Positions 6,152 to 13,376 of a stretch of DNA of 13,376 nt are shown piece by piece (position 1 is the stretch's first letter; every line of letters starts with the position of its first letter). Location: positions 1 to 13,376 of the forward strand of contig JASLIR010000022.1 of NCBI GenBank assembly GCA_030152125.1, in the 5' to 3' direction. The stretch comes from Alkanindiges sp. (GTDB taxonomy: Bacteria > Pseudomonadota > Gammaproteobacteria > Pseudomonadales > Moraxellaceae). Below the pieces are notes generated by a model. The model saw only the letters and a list, made by a program, of their open reading frames with translations, ran no database searches and was not told the DNA's origin. The position numbers and the translations under genes were made by a program.

Positions 6152-9100
6152 TCAGCGCAGCACTGGCGAGCTGGTTCCTTCATTGATGTACCACACACTA
6201 CTACCCAGCGGATCACTACTGATGTCCCAACCGGCATAGCTGCGTTTCTGTCTGGTTTGTGCAGCGGTCAGGCCCTTGCCACCCGAACTGCTGCTTTGCC
6301 CGCTACTGTCCAGGTTCCAGTAGCTGCTACGAATCACCCCGCCAATCCCGGCAAAACCGGCCAGTCCGCCCGCGTTTGCACCACTCACCGGCCCCGTGGC
6401 ATAACTGTTATAAATTTCACCATCACTATTACCAATTAACCCGCCTGCCACATTTACGCCAGTCACGGCTCCGGTGGCATAACTGTCACGTACTATCCCC
6501 ACATAAAAGGTGGAACCCAGCTGTTTAAAATAATCGTTAACGCCCACCAGCCCACCCACATACTGTTGCCCACTAACATTACCCGTGGCGTAGCTGCGGC
6601 TGATATTTCCCTTGTTGTAGCCCACCAGCCCACCCACCGTATTTACACCGCTTACATCACCGCTGGCGTGGCTATCATTAATGGATGCACCCGACAGGTT
6701 AACTGCAGCAAAACCGCCAATAAAGCTGTTGCCAGCCCCGTTTACATTGCCTGAAGCGGCACTGCCGTTAATCTGCCCATAGTTGCTGCCTACAAAGCCA
6801 GCATATACCGCATTGGACGCGGCAACACTATCACTAATCTGGCCAGTGCTATAGTTCTGTTCGGCAAAACCATAGCGTACCGTGCCTGTGCCGCTACTAT
6901 AAGCCTGGCTAATCTGCCCGGAATTTTCCCCCACAAAACCAGCCTGTACCGCACTCCCATTAGCCGAACTGCCAGTAATCGATGCATTGACCGTATTCAC
7001 CGCAGTAAAACCATAGGTAGCCCTGCCACTGGCATCACTGTTGCGGATACTGCCACTGTTTTGCCATACAAAGGCCGCAGCCCCCACGCCACCACTCCCG
7101 GTGACATCCCCGCTGGCATGCGCATTTTCAATCTGGCCTGCATTGATCCCGGCAAAACCGCCTACATTGTTTTGTCCGCTTACATTGCCGCTTGCCACAG
7201 CCCCGGTAATATTGCTTTGTAATGGGGTTCCATCAATAGTATCGATCCTGTTCTGGCCCACAAAGCCACCTACATTGGTTCTTCCCGATACTGCACCACT
7301 GGCACTGCTGTTATTAATAAAGACAACACCATTATTCAAACCGATAAAGCCGCCTATATTACTGTCTGTTCCGCTAACGCTATTAAATACCTGTACATTG
7401 TTAACCGTATGATCAGTATTGCCATACGCAAAACTTCTGCCAATGGCACCGCCTACATCCGACACGCCCTGCACACTACCATAGGCTGTTGCATTAACAA
7501 TACTGCCAGAATTAAGCCCTACCAGCCCTCCGGCACCAACGCGCAAGGAAGTAATCGAAGCATTTACACTACTATCCCGAATGGTGCCCGAATTATAATT
7601 AACCAGCCCGCCTATGTATGAGTTGCCCAGTAAATTGCCGGACACCTGACTGTTTTGTACCAGACCATAATTATCTGCTACCAGCCCACCCACGCCACCC
7701 GGTGTTATGGTTTGGTCTGCCCATGCCACGCTACTGTTGTCAATGCTTCCCCAGCTTGCACCTACCAGTCCGCCCACAAACGGTGCCCCATTAAACTGCG
7801 CACTGGCCTGACTGCGGGTGACAGTGCCATCATTGACGCCCACCAGCCCGCCCATGCCCCGACGGCTGACAAAATTGGACGTACCGGCATAACGCAGGCT
7901 GGCACTGGATTGCCCACCATCTATAATGCCATTATTGTAACCAACCAGCCCGCCCACCGGACCTAAACCGGTGACACTGGCACTGGACTGGCTGTCCAGA
8001 ATAATGCCCGAGGCATGATAACCCACCAACCCACCCATACCACTGTCGGCAATACCAACCAGAATACCCGTGCGGCTTACCGTAGCGCTGCTGGTACTAA
8101 AACTGATATCTGCGGCATCGTTATACCCCACCAGCCCACCAATACTGGCCGAGCCTCCACCCACCACCTCACTACGGCTATTGGCATACTGTATCTGGCC
8201 CCCACTGTTATAACCCAGCATACCGCCAAGCCGTGAGGTGACACCATTCACCCTGCCTGCGGTATCTATATAACGGTAATTACTGGACAGGCCATAACCC
8301 GCCAGGCCACCCACCCGGGCATTGCCACTAATCACGCCCTGTACAGAAACATTGCTGACTGTACTGTTGCGCATAAAGCCGGCCAGCCCCCCGACATCAT
8401 TGTTACCCTGAATAGCCATATTGACCAAGGCCAGCCTGGAAATCTGCGCGCCATTCAGCGCAGCAAACAAGCCCACCCTATCCTGTGCAGGCCGTTTGAT
8501 ATTTAAATTGAGAATGCTATGACCAAAACCATCCAGCACGCCCCTAAAAGGCGACTGGGTTGTTCCTATCGGATTAAAGCCGCTTCCGGCATTCCAGTTA
8601 ACACTTGCACTGGCATTCACAGTGGAACCCAGCACATAGCGCCCTGCCAGTGTGCTGGCATTGCTATTCATCGCATCCAGCTGGGTAAGGTTATTGATCA
8701 CGCTGTAATAGTTGCCATTAATGCGCAGTAACTGAGTGCTGCCATCCGGTATATCAATCCGGGCGCCAGTGGAAAACAGCAGGCCATCCACGGCATAACT
8801 CAGGTTAAGCAGCCTTGGCTGGGTGCTGGCATCCCGGTTAAACGACAATACCCGCTGGTTAATCAGGTGGTGGCTGGCTTCCAGCGACACATTGCCGCTC
8901 AGGCTGGTATTGCCGGTCAGCTGGATGTCATAGCCTTTCACCCAGGCATGCTGGGCATCCATGCTGCCGCGCAGTTCCAGTTTGCCTGCAGCACTGTGCT
9001 GGTTGGCCAGCAGCAGGATTTTACCTTGCCCGCTTTCCAGACTATTGGCAGTCAGGGCGCCGGTTTGACGAATCAGGCTGGCAATGGCAGGCGCCTGCAA

Positions 9101-9799
9101 TACGGTGGCATTACTATCCACAATACGTGCCCGCTCAGCATTGACCAGAAAGATGTTTGCCTGCACCGCACGAATATTGCCGCTATTTAAAATGCTGGGG
9201 GCCAGCAATACCACATTGCCACTGGCGGCATTCAGGCTACCCGCATTGCTGATGCGCCCCTGTGCGTTATTACGCTCAAACAGCAATGTGCCATTTAAGA
9301 AATCACTGTCCTTGATGTTCATGCTGGAAGCCAGCAGCGCTGCACTATTTACCTGTGCACTGGCACCAAAGGTGATACCTGCAGGATTGATAATAAACAC
9401 CTGTCCATTGGCATCCAGCCGGCCAAAAATCTGGCTGGCGCTGCCGGATGACACCCGGTTTAAGACAATGCTGCCAGCATCCGGCTGTTTAAATATCACC
9501 TGGGCATTGGCGCCTATATCAAAACTGTCCCAGTGAGCAATCAGTTTATCCGTGTACTGGTTAACCACCAGCCTATTGGCAATGAGGCGGTTCATGCCAG
9601 CCCGGCCACTGATAACGGTTTCCCCTTCTGGCAAGGCATTCAGGGCTGGTGCGGCATATAATGGGCTGGACATGCCTAGTAGCAAGGCAATCACCCCCAC
9701 CTTGAAACTGGCCGTTTTTTTATGGCCCCTGGCCAGTTCACTGGCAACTGCCCATCCGTTTAAGGTGTTATTCCATACCAGCCTGTATGCCCTATTCAT
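6152..9799 (-). CDS. TPS exoprotein with GLUG repeats, 1215 residues
   Basis: A complete TpsA-like protein. Residues 1-28 are a textbook ESPR (MNRAYRLVWN, then VASELARG). A signal core follows with cleavage near 49-50, then the TPS domain (about 52-300) with TDKLIAHWDSFDIG and the turn motif at 138-141, here NPAG instead of NPNG. The pre-GLUG linker (about 355-464) has TLAGRYVLG, GFNPIG and VLDGFGHSI. About 25 GLUG-type units occupy 465-1157. The C-terminal cap (1158-1215) has SYWNLDSSG, GWDISSDP and SSVWYI and ends PVLR. Expected location: secreted through an outer-membrane TpsB pore and held at or released from the surface, with an adhesin or biofilm role inferred. The start ATG has AGGA at 9807-9810. 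It is collinear with the next gene upstream, and both have a conserved SSVAWADQ segment and an alternating YGF/AGF block. No frameshift or internal stop is seen. Confidence 0.93.
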   Translation of the reverse strand: MNRAYRLVWNNTLNGWAVASELARGHKKTASFKVGVIALLLGMSSPLYAAPALNALPEGETVISGRAGMNRLIANRLVVNQYTDKLIAHWDSFDIGANAQVIFKQPDAGSIVLNRVSSGSASQIFGRLDANGQVFIINPAGITFGASAQVNSAALLASSMNIKDSDFLNGTLLFERNNAQGRISNAGSLNAASGNVVLLAPSILNSGNIRAVQANIFLVNAERARIVDSNATVLQAPAIASLIRQTGALTANSLESGQGKILLLANQHSAAGKLELRGSMDAQHAWVKGYDIQLTGNTSLSGNVSLEASHHLINQRVLSFNRDASTQPRLLNLSYAVDGLLFSTGARIDIPDGSTQLLRINGNYYSVINNLTQLDAMNSNASTLAGRYVLGSTVNASASVNWNAGSGFNPIGTTQSPFRGVLDGFGHSILNLNIKRPAQDRVGLFAALNGAQISRLALVNMAIQGNNDVGGLAGFMRNSTVSNVSVQGVISGNARVGGLAGYGLSSNYRYIDTAGRVNGVTSRLGGMLGYNSGGQIQYANSRSEVVGGGSASIGGLVGYNDAADISFSTSSATVSRTGILVGIADSGMGGLVGYHASGIILDSQSSASVTGLGPVGGLVGYNNGIIDGGQSSASLRYAGTSNFVSRRGMGGLVGVNDGTVTRSQASAQFNGAPFVGGLVGASWGSIDNSSVAWADQTITPGGVGGLVADNYGLVQNSQVSGNLLGNSYIGGLVNYNSGTIRDSSVNASITSLRVGAGGLVGLNSGSIVNATAYGSVQGVSDVGGAIGRSFAYGNTDHTVNNVQVFNSVSGTDSNIGGFIGLNNGVVFINNSSASGAVSGRTNVGGFVGQNRIDTIDGTPLQSNITGAVASGNVSGQNNVGGFAGINAGQIENAHASGDVTGSGGVGAAAFVWQNSGSIRNSDASGRATYGFTAVNTVNASITGSSANGSAVQAGFVGENSGQISQAYSSGTGTVRYGFAEQNYSTGQISDSVAASNAVYAGFVGSNYGQINGSAASGNVNGAGNSFIGGFAAVNLSGASINDSHASGDVSGVNTVGGLVGYNKGNISRSYATGNVSGQQYVGGLVGVNDYFKQLGSTFYVGIVRDSYATGAVTGVNVAGGLIGNSDGEIYNSYATGPVSGANAGGLAGFAGIGGVIRSSYWNLDSSGQSSSSGGKGLTAAQTRQKRSYAGWDISSDPLGSSVWYINEGTSSPVLR
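6329..8407 (-). repeat. GLUG repeat array of the 1215-residue exoprotein
   Basis: About 25 in-frame units of 20-40 residues, most centred on GGLVG, GGLAG or GGFVG followed by xN and a short Ile/Ser strand. The order of variant cores (GGLAG, GGMLG, GGLVG, GGAIG, GGFIG, the YGF/AGF block, then GGLVG again) matches that of the neighbouring paralog. The divergence between units shows they are old protein repeats rather than recent DNA repeats. Confidence 0.88.
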
Positions 9800-9831
9800 G
9801 TTGTAATCCTGAAACTATTGGGAATATTTCT

Positions 9832-9858
9832 GCTTATGTTTCTAAACAAACAGTAAGC
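9832..9858 (-). repeat. Imperfect leader hairpin before the 1215-residue gene
   Basis: gcttatgttt and aaacagtaagc can pair over ten bases with a single bulged base. It lies about 33-59 bases upstream of the start codon. It may affect mRNA folding or bind a regulator, but no function can be assigned. Confidence 0.3.
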
Positions 9859-9999
9859 ATCTTGTGCTTATATTTCAACCGGAAATAGATTGGCTGAACG
9901 CTAAAATGTTATTGAATATTAAAACTTAAGTATCATTATGCGATGAAGTACCGTCATGCAGTATTCCCAGGTAGCACTGTATACCTGCTGTCAGAGTAG

Positions 10000-10025
10000 A
10001 CAAACCGCCTCTGAGGGCGGTTTGT
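10000..10025 (-). terminator. Hairpin downstream of the right-hand exoprotein gene
   Basis: acaaaccgcc (10000-10009) pairs perfectly with ggcggtttgt (10016-10025) around a six-base loop. Its accgcc/ggcggt core resembles that of the terminator at 6102-6125. It lies 99 bases past the stop codon at 10125. On the minus strand the stem ends in TTTGT and is then followed by CTACTC, so the U tract is poor. It may be a terminator or an mRNA 3'-end stabiliser. Confidence 0.5.
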
Positions 10026-10033
10026 GGAAGATA

Positions 10034-10081
10034 GCTTTAAAGGGATCACTTTAAAGAAATGATGGCTTTAAAGGGGATCGC
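10034..10081. repeat. Short direct repeat after the right-hand exoprotein gene
   Basis: gctttaaagggatcac (10034-10049) recurs as gctttaaaggggatcgc (10065-10081), with a further ctttaaag between them (10049-10056). The copies start 31 bases apart. It lies in the 3' non-coding region and no role is evident. Confidence 0.5.
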
Positions 10082-10124
10082 CTTAACGGAAGCCATTTAA
10101 ACAACAACTTTCCGGGTAACACAC

Positions 10125-13100
10125 TTAACGCAACACCGGCGGGTTTGTGCCTTCATCGATATACCAGATGCTGCTACCCAGCGGATCACTGTTAATATCC
10201 CAGCCCACAAAACTGCTGGCCTGGCGCATCTGTACACTGCTTAAGCCGGTTCCCCCATTACTGGTCGCCCAGCCGCTGCTATCCATATCCCAGTAGCTTT
10301 GTGTCACCACGCCAGTTGTAGCACCAGCAAAGCCAGCCAGCCCACCGCCATTGCTATTTGCAGTCACCAGTCCCGATGAGTAACTGCGGTTAATATCCCC
10401 GTCACTCAGGCCAACCAGCCCGCCCACAATATCAATGCCTTTCACCTTGCCATGGGCATAACTGTCGTTAATCACCCCGCGATAATTAACAAAAGAAGAG
10501 TGATAGTCACTATTAGCCCCCACCAGCCCGCCCACATAGCGCTGGCCATTTACATTACCAGTGGCATAGCTGCGGTTAATGCTGCCACGGTTTTCCGCTA
10601 CCAGTCCGCCCACATAATAACGGCCTTTTACATTGCCAGTGGCATAGCTGTCATTAATCACCCCGCCTGCATCATTTAGCCCAACAAAGCCGGCGATATT
10701 ATTTTGCGAAGCACCATCCACCTGCCCCATGGCCAGGCTGTTATTAATCTGGCCGCTGTTGCTTCTGGCAAAACCAGCATTGCTGGCGTTGGCATAGGCA
10801 ATACTGTCACTAATCACCCCGGTGCTGCTATTGGATGTGGCAAAACCATAATTGAGTAGTCCCTGGCTGGTGGCAAAACTTTGCGTAATCAACCCTGAAT
10901 TGTAGCCAGCAAAGCCGGCCTCCTGTGCAATGCCGGTGGCAATCCCGTTAATAATCGACGCGCCGCTATTGTTTAGCCGTACAAAGCCGTATCTGGCCGC
11001 ACCGCTGGCATCACTACCACGGATAGTGCCGCTATTTTGCCCGGCAAAGGCCGCAGCACCGACAATCCCCCCGCCTGTGACATCACCACTGGCATGTGCA
11101 TATTCAATATACGCACTGTTCAGGCCTACAAAACCGCCCACATTGCTTTGCCCGTTTACGTTCCCGGTTGCCATCGCGTCACTGATAATACCTGTCAGCG
11201 GGTTTTGTCCTGCAAATCGGATAGCATTCTGGCCCACAAAGCCGCCCACATTGCTGCCACCGGATACTGAACCATACGCCCGGTTATTGCTCATTACAGC
11301 ACTGGTCTGGTTCAAGCCCACAAAGCCGCCAATGTTGCTGCCAGTCCCATTTACATTGCCATAGGCCTGTATATTACTGACCGTATCGCTCCCCGTCGCA
11401 TAGTTAATGCCAATTGCACCACCCACGCTGGAAGTACCACTCACATTGCCATAGCTGGTCAGGTTAAACAGCGTCGCACTATTGATATTAACCAGCCCGC
11501 CAGCCCCGCCCTGTGTTGCGGAAACAACTGCGGTGCTACTGCTGTCACGCACCGTACCCTGATTATCATATACCAGCCCAGCTGCCCCGCCTGTTGCGGT
11601 GATATTGCCACTGCTCTGGCTGTTGCGCACAATGCCCGAACTGCCATTAAAATACACCAGTCCGGCAATACTGCTCGGGGTGGCTGCCGCCTGATCCGCC
11701 CAGGCCACACTGCTGCTATCCACCACGCCCCAGTTCTCGCCTGCCAGCCCACCGCCAGACCCGGCGCCCGATCCCGATTTAAACTGTGCATTGGCCTGGC
11801 TGTTAATAATGGTACCTGCACCGGCGTTATAACCCACCAGCCCGCCAACCCCGCCGCTCAGCGCAAAGCTTGGCAACTGACCACTAAAATTTAAAGTAGC
11901 GCCTGACAATCCGTGGTCTATTAGCCCGGCATTGGAACCCACCAGCCCGCCTATCGGCCCTACACCGGTAATACTGGCATCCGAACGGCCATAATAAATG
12001 GTTCCGCCATTTTGCATGCCAACCAGCCCGCCTATGCCATTTTCCGGTGATCCGGTAATCGTACCGGTACGGCGAAGCGTGGCATTGCTATAACTGAAAA
12101 AGATATCTGCATTATCGTTGTAGCCCACCAGCCCGCCAATACTGGCCGAGTTAGCCCCCACCACATTGCTACTGCTAACACCGTACTCAATACTGCCGCC
12201 ACTGTTGTAGCCCAGCATGCCGCCAAGCCGCGAGCCCAAACCATTTACATTGCCGGCTGTTTGTATGCGTTCATAACGGTTAGCCAGACTGTAGCCTGCC
12301 AAGCCACCTACCCGCATGTTGCCACTGGCATCACCCTGTATGGATACATTGTCAATCACGCTGTTACGCACAAAACCAGCCAGGCCACCCACATCGTTAT
12401 GGCCCTGAACATTAAAACCGTTCAGGTTCAGGTACTGCACTGCCGCGCCATCCACCGCGGAAAACAGGCCCACCCGGTCTTCGCCAGGGCGGTTTATATT
12501 TAAGCTGCTAACCTGATGCCCCAAGCCATGCAGGCTACCCTTAAAGGTACCCAGTGGACTCCAGCCCAGGCCGGCATTCATGGCAGCGCTGGCACTGGCA
12601 TCAATATCCTTGCCCAGTACATAACGTGCTGCCAGGGTGGTGTTATTAGTACCAATGGCAGCCAGCTGGCTTAAATCATTGACCACCTTATAAAAATCGC
12701 CATTAATGCGCACCTGTGTGGCAGGGTCGGCAATATTGATTTTGCCCTGACCGCTAAAGGACAGGCCACCTGTGGCGTGACTCAGGCTAAACAGCCGTTG
12801 CAAGCCATTGATGTTGACAGGGGCGGCAACCTCCACGGTATGACTGGCTTCCAGCGTGGTATTGCCGGTAGTGGCCAGTGCCGCAGTCACCCGGATATCA
12901 TTGCCTTTCACCCATATATTTTCTGCATTAATAGTGCCGCGCAGCTCTACCTTGTTGCGGTCATTACCCTGGTCACCCAGCAGTAGCACCTGCCCTTTAT
13001 GGGCTTCTACCCGGGTAGCAGTGAGTGTACCCATATTGCGAATCAGGCTGATCATGCTGACAGGCTGCACAATCGACACATTCTGGTCAAATACACGTGC

Positions 13101-13376
13101 ATTGTCGGCATTCACCAGAAAGATGTTGCCATTGTCGGAGGTGATATTTTTTTGGTTCTGAATGGTAGCGGACAGCAGCGTTACGTTACCGGTAGCTGCT
13201 TTCAGGCTGCCCTGATTCAGCACCTGCCCACGGGCAGTACCACGCTCAAAGCTCAAATTGCCATTTAAGAAGTCGTTTTCCCGGATATTCAGGCTGGATG
13301 CCAGAATTTCACCACTATTTACCTGTGCCGTACTGCCAAAGGTGACGCCATTCGGGTTAACAATATACAGCTGGCC
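10125..13376 (-). CDS. TPS exoprotein with GLUG repeats (5' end outside window)
   Basis: The frame is open from the right edge to TAA 10125-10127, giving 1083 residues. By comparison with its paralog, about 130 N-terminal residues (ESPR, signal peptide and first part of the TPS domain) lie outside. The visible part begins GQLYIVNPNGVTFG, the TPS turn motif. It continues with FERGTARG and repeated GNVTLLSA/GNIFLVNA-type strands. The pre-GLUG linker (TLAARYVLGKDIDA, GWSPLG) and about 25 GLUG units follow. The cap has SYWDMDSSG, GWDINSDP and SSIWYI and ends PPVLR. A TTG at 13256 is internal and is not a start. It aligns unit for unit with the 1215-residue protein, so the two are duplicates. An extracellular adhesin-like beta-helix is the expected product. 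No frameshift is seen. Confidence 0.92.
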   Translation of the reverse strand, partial: GQLYIVNPNGVTFGSTAQVNSGEILASSLNIRENDFLNGNLSFERGTARGQVLNQGSLKAATGNVTLLSATIQNQKNITSDNGNIFLVNADNARVFDQNVSIVQPVSMISLIRNMGTLTATRVEAHKGQVLLLGDQGNDRNKVELRGTINAENIWVKGNDIRVTAALATTGNTTLEASHTVEVAAPVNINGLQRLFSLSHATGGLSFSGQGKINIADPATQVRINGDFYKVVNDLSQLAAIGTNNTTLAARYVLGKDIDASASAAMNAGLGWSPLGTFKGSLHGLGHQVSSLNINRPGEDRVGLFSAVDGAAVQYLNLNGFNVQGHNDVGGLAGFVRNSVIDNVSIQGDASGNMRVGGLAGYSLANRYERIQTAGNVNGLGSRLGGMLGYNSGGSIEYGVSSSNVVGANSASIGGLVGYNDNADIFFSYSNATLRRTGTITGSPENGIGGLVGMQNGGTIYYGRSDASITGVGPIGGLVGSNAGLIDHGLSGATLNFSGQLPSFALSGGVGGLVGYNAGAGTIINSQANAQFKSGSGAGSGGGLAGENWGVVDSSSVAWADQAAATPSSIAGLVYFNGSSGIVRNSQSSGNITATGGAAGLVYDNQGTVRDSSSTAVVSATQGGAGGLVNINSATLFNLTSYGNVSGTSSVGGAIGINYATGSDTVSNIQAYGNVNGTGSNIGGFVGLNQTSAVMSNNRAYGSVSGGSNVGGFVGQNAIRFAGQNPLTGIISDAMATGNVNGQSNVGGFVGLNSAYIEYAHASGDVTGGGIVGAAAFAGQNSGTIRGSDASGAARYGFVRLNNSGASIINGIATGIAQEAGFAGYNSGLITQSFATSQGLLNYGFATSNSSTGVISDSIAYANASNAGFARSNSGQINNSLAMGQVDGASQNNIAGFVGLNDAGGVINDSYATGNVKGRYYVGGLVAENRGSINRSYATGNVNGQRYVGGLVGANSDYHSSFVNYRGVINDSYAHGKVKGIDIVGGLVGLSDGDINRSYSSGLVTANSNGGGLAGFAGATTGVVTQSYWDMDSSGWATSNGGTGLSSVQMRQASSFVGWDINSDPLGSSIWYIDEGTNPPVLR
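10303..12411 (-). repeat. GLUG repeat array of the right-hand exoprotein
   Basis: About 25 in-frame units run from VQGHNDVGGLAGF near 12411 down to the cap at about 10303. Variants include GGLAG, GGMLG, GGLVG, AGLVY, GGAIG, GGFVG and an internal YGF/AGF block. Unit number and order equal those of the array at 6329-8407. Confidence 0.87.

Larger units (their letters stand above)
9800..10124. other. Non-coding region between two exoprotein genes
   Basis: This interval of 325 bases holds no supportable gene. Its left part is the AT-rich leader of the 1215-residue gene, with AGGA at 9807-9810 and an imperfect hairpin at 9832-9858 (gcttatgttt against aaacagtaagc, one bulge). A TTGAAA with a weak TACTGT 17 bases on is the only promoter-like pair I noticed, and I do not rate it highly. 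The right part has the hairpin at 10000-10025 and a short direct repeat at 10034-10081. Confidence 0.5.

Noticed and set aside
6329..8407. CRISPR-like regular spacing of similar short sequences
   Set aside because: The repeats are in frame, vary in sequence and unit length, and encode GLUG protein repeats. There are no identical direct repeats with unique spacers and no cas genes.
13256..13376. TTG at 13256 as the start of the right-hand exoprotein
   Set aside because: The frame stays open to the window edge and encodes the TPS motif NPNGVTFG upstream of the TTG, so the gene continues outside.
1..13376. Contact-dependent inhibition (CDI) locus
   Set aside because: The exoproteins share only the TPS domain with CdiA. 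They end at the GLUG cap without a toxin domain, and no immunity gene or cdiB is present.

Overview
The window looks like a chromosomal segment of a Gram-negative proteobacterium, most likely a betaproteobacterium. The main reason is three visible N-termini that carry, or derive from, the extended signal peptide region (ESPR) of type V secreted proteins, a feature of Beta- and Gammaproteobacteria. I cannot name a genus. By eye the base composition is near 50% GC, with AT-rich gene leaders.

Layout, left to right: (1) 1-891, minus strand: the N-terminal 297 residues of a two-partner-secretion (TPS) exoprotein that runs off the left edge. (2) 892-1201: AT-rich non-coding leader with candidate promoters, a CRP-like site and a strong hairpin terminator. 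(3) 1202-3331: a small metabolic/regulatory cassette. A short-chain dehydrogenase/reductase and a 198-residue protein of uncertain family form a likely two-gene minus-strand operon. A TetR-type repressor is divergent to it, with candidate operators in the 150-base gap. (4) 3475-5907, 6152-9799 and 10125-13376 (cut at the right edge), all minus strand: three further TPS exoproteins. Each is built from a TPS/filamentous-haemagglutinin N-terminal domain, a conserved pre-GLUG linker, a long array of GLUG repeats and a conserved C-terminal cap ending in a leucine-arginine.

Functionally, the window is dominated by at least four paralogous TpsA-like surface or secreted proteins. Two of them (6152-9799 and 10125-13376) are collinear repeat by repeat, which points to whole-gene duplication followed by divergence. 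No TpsB/FhaC-type outer-membrane transporter lies in the window, so export must rely on a transporter encoded elsewhere. The exoprotein genes appear to be separate transcription units: each visible start has its own ribosome binding site, and hairpins lie downstream of at least two of them. The SDR/unknown/TetR cassette sits between two exoprotein genes and has no obvious functional link to them.

I found no RNA genes, insertion sequences, CRISPR arrays or phage genes. The repetitive texture of about 6 kb of the window is explained by in-frame GLUG protein repeats. The best candidates for something new are the alternating YGF/AGF block shared by the two long paralogs, the remodelled ESPR of the 810-residue protein, and the expansion of GLUG exoproteins itself.
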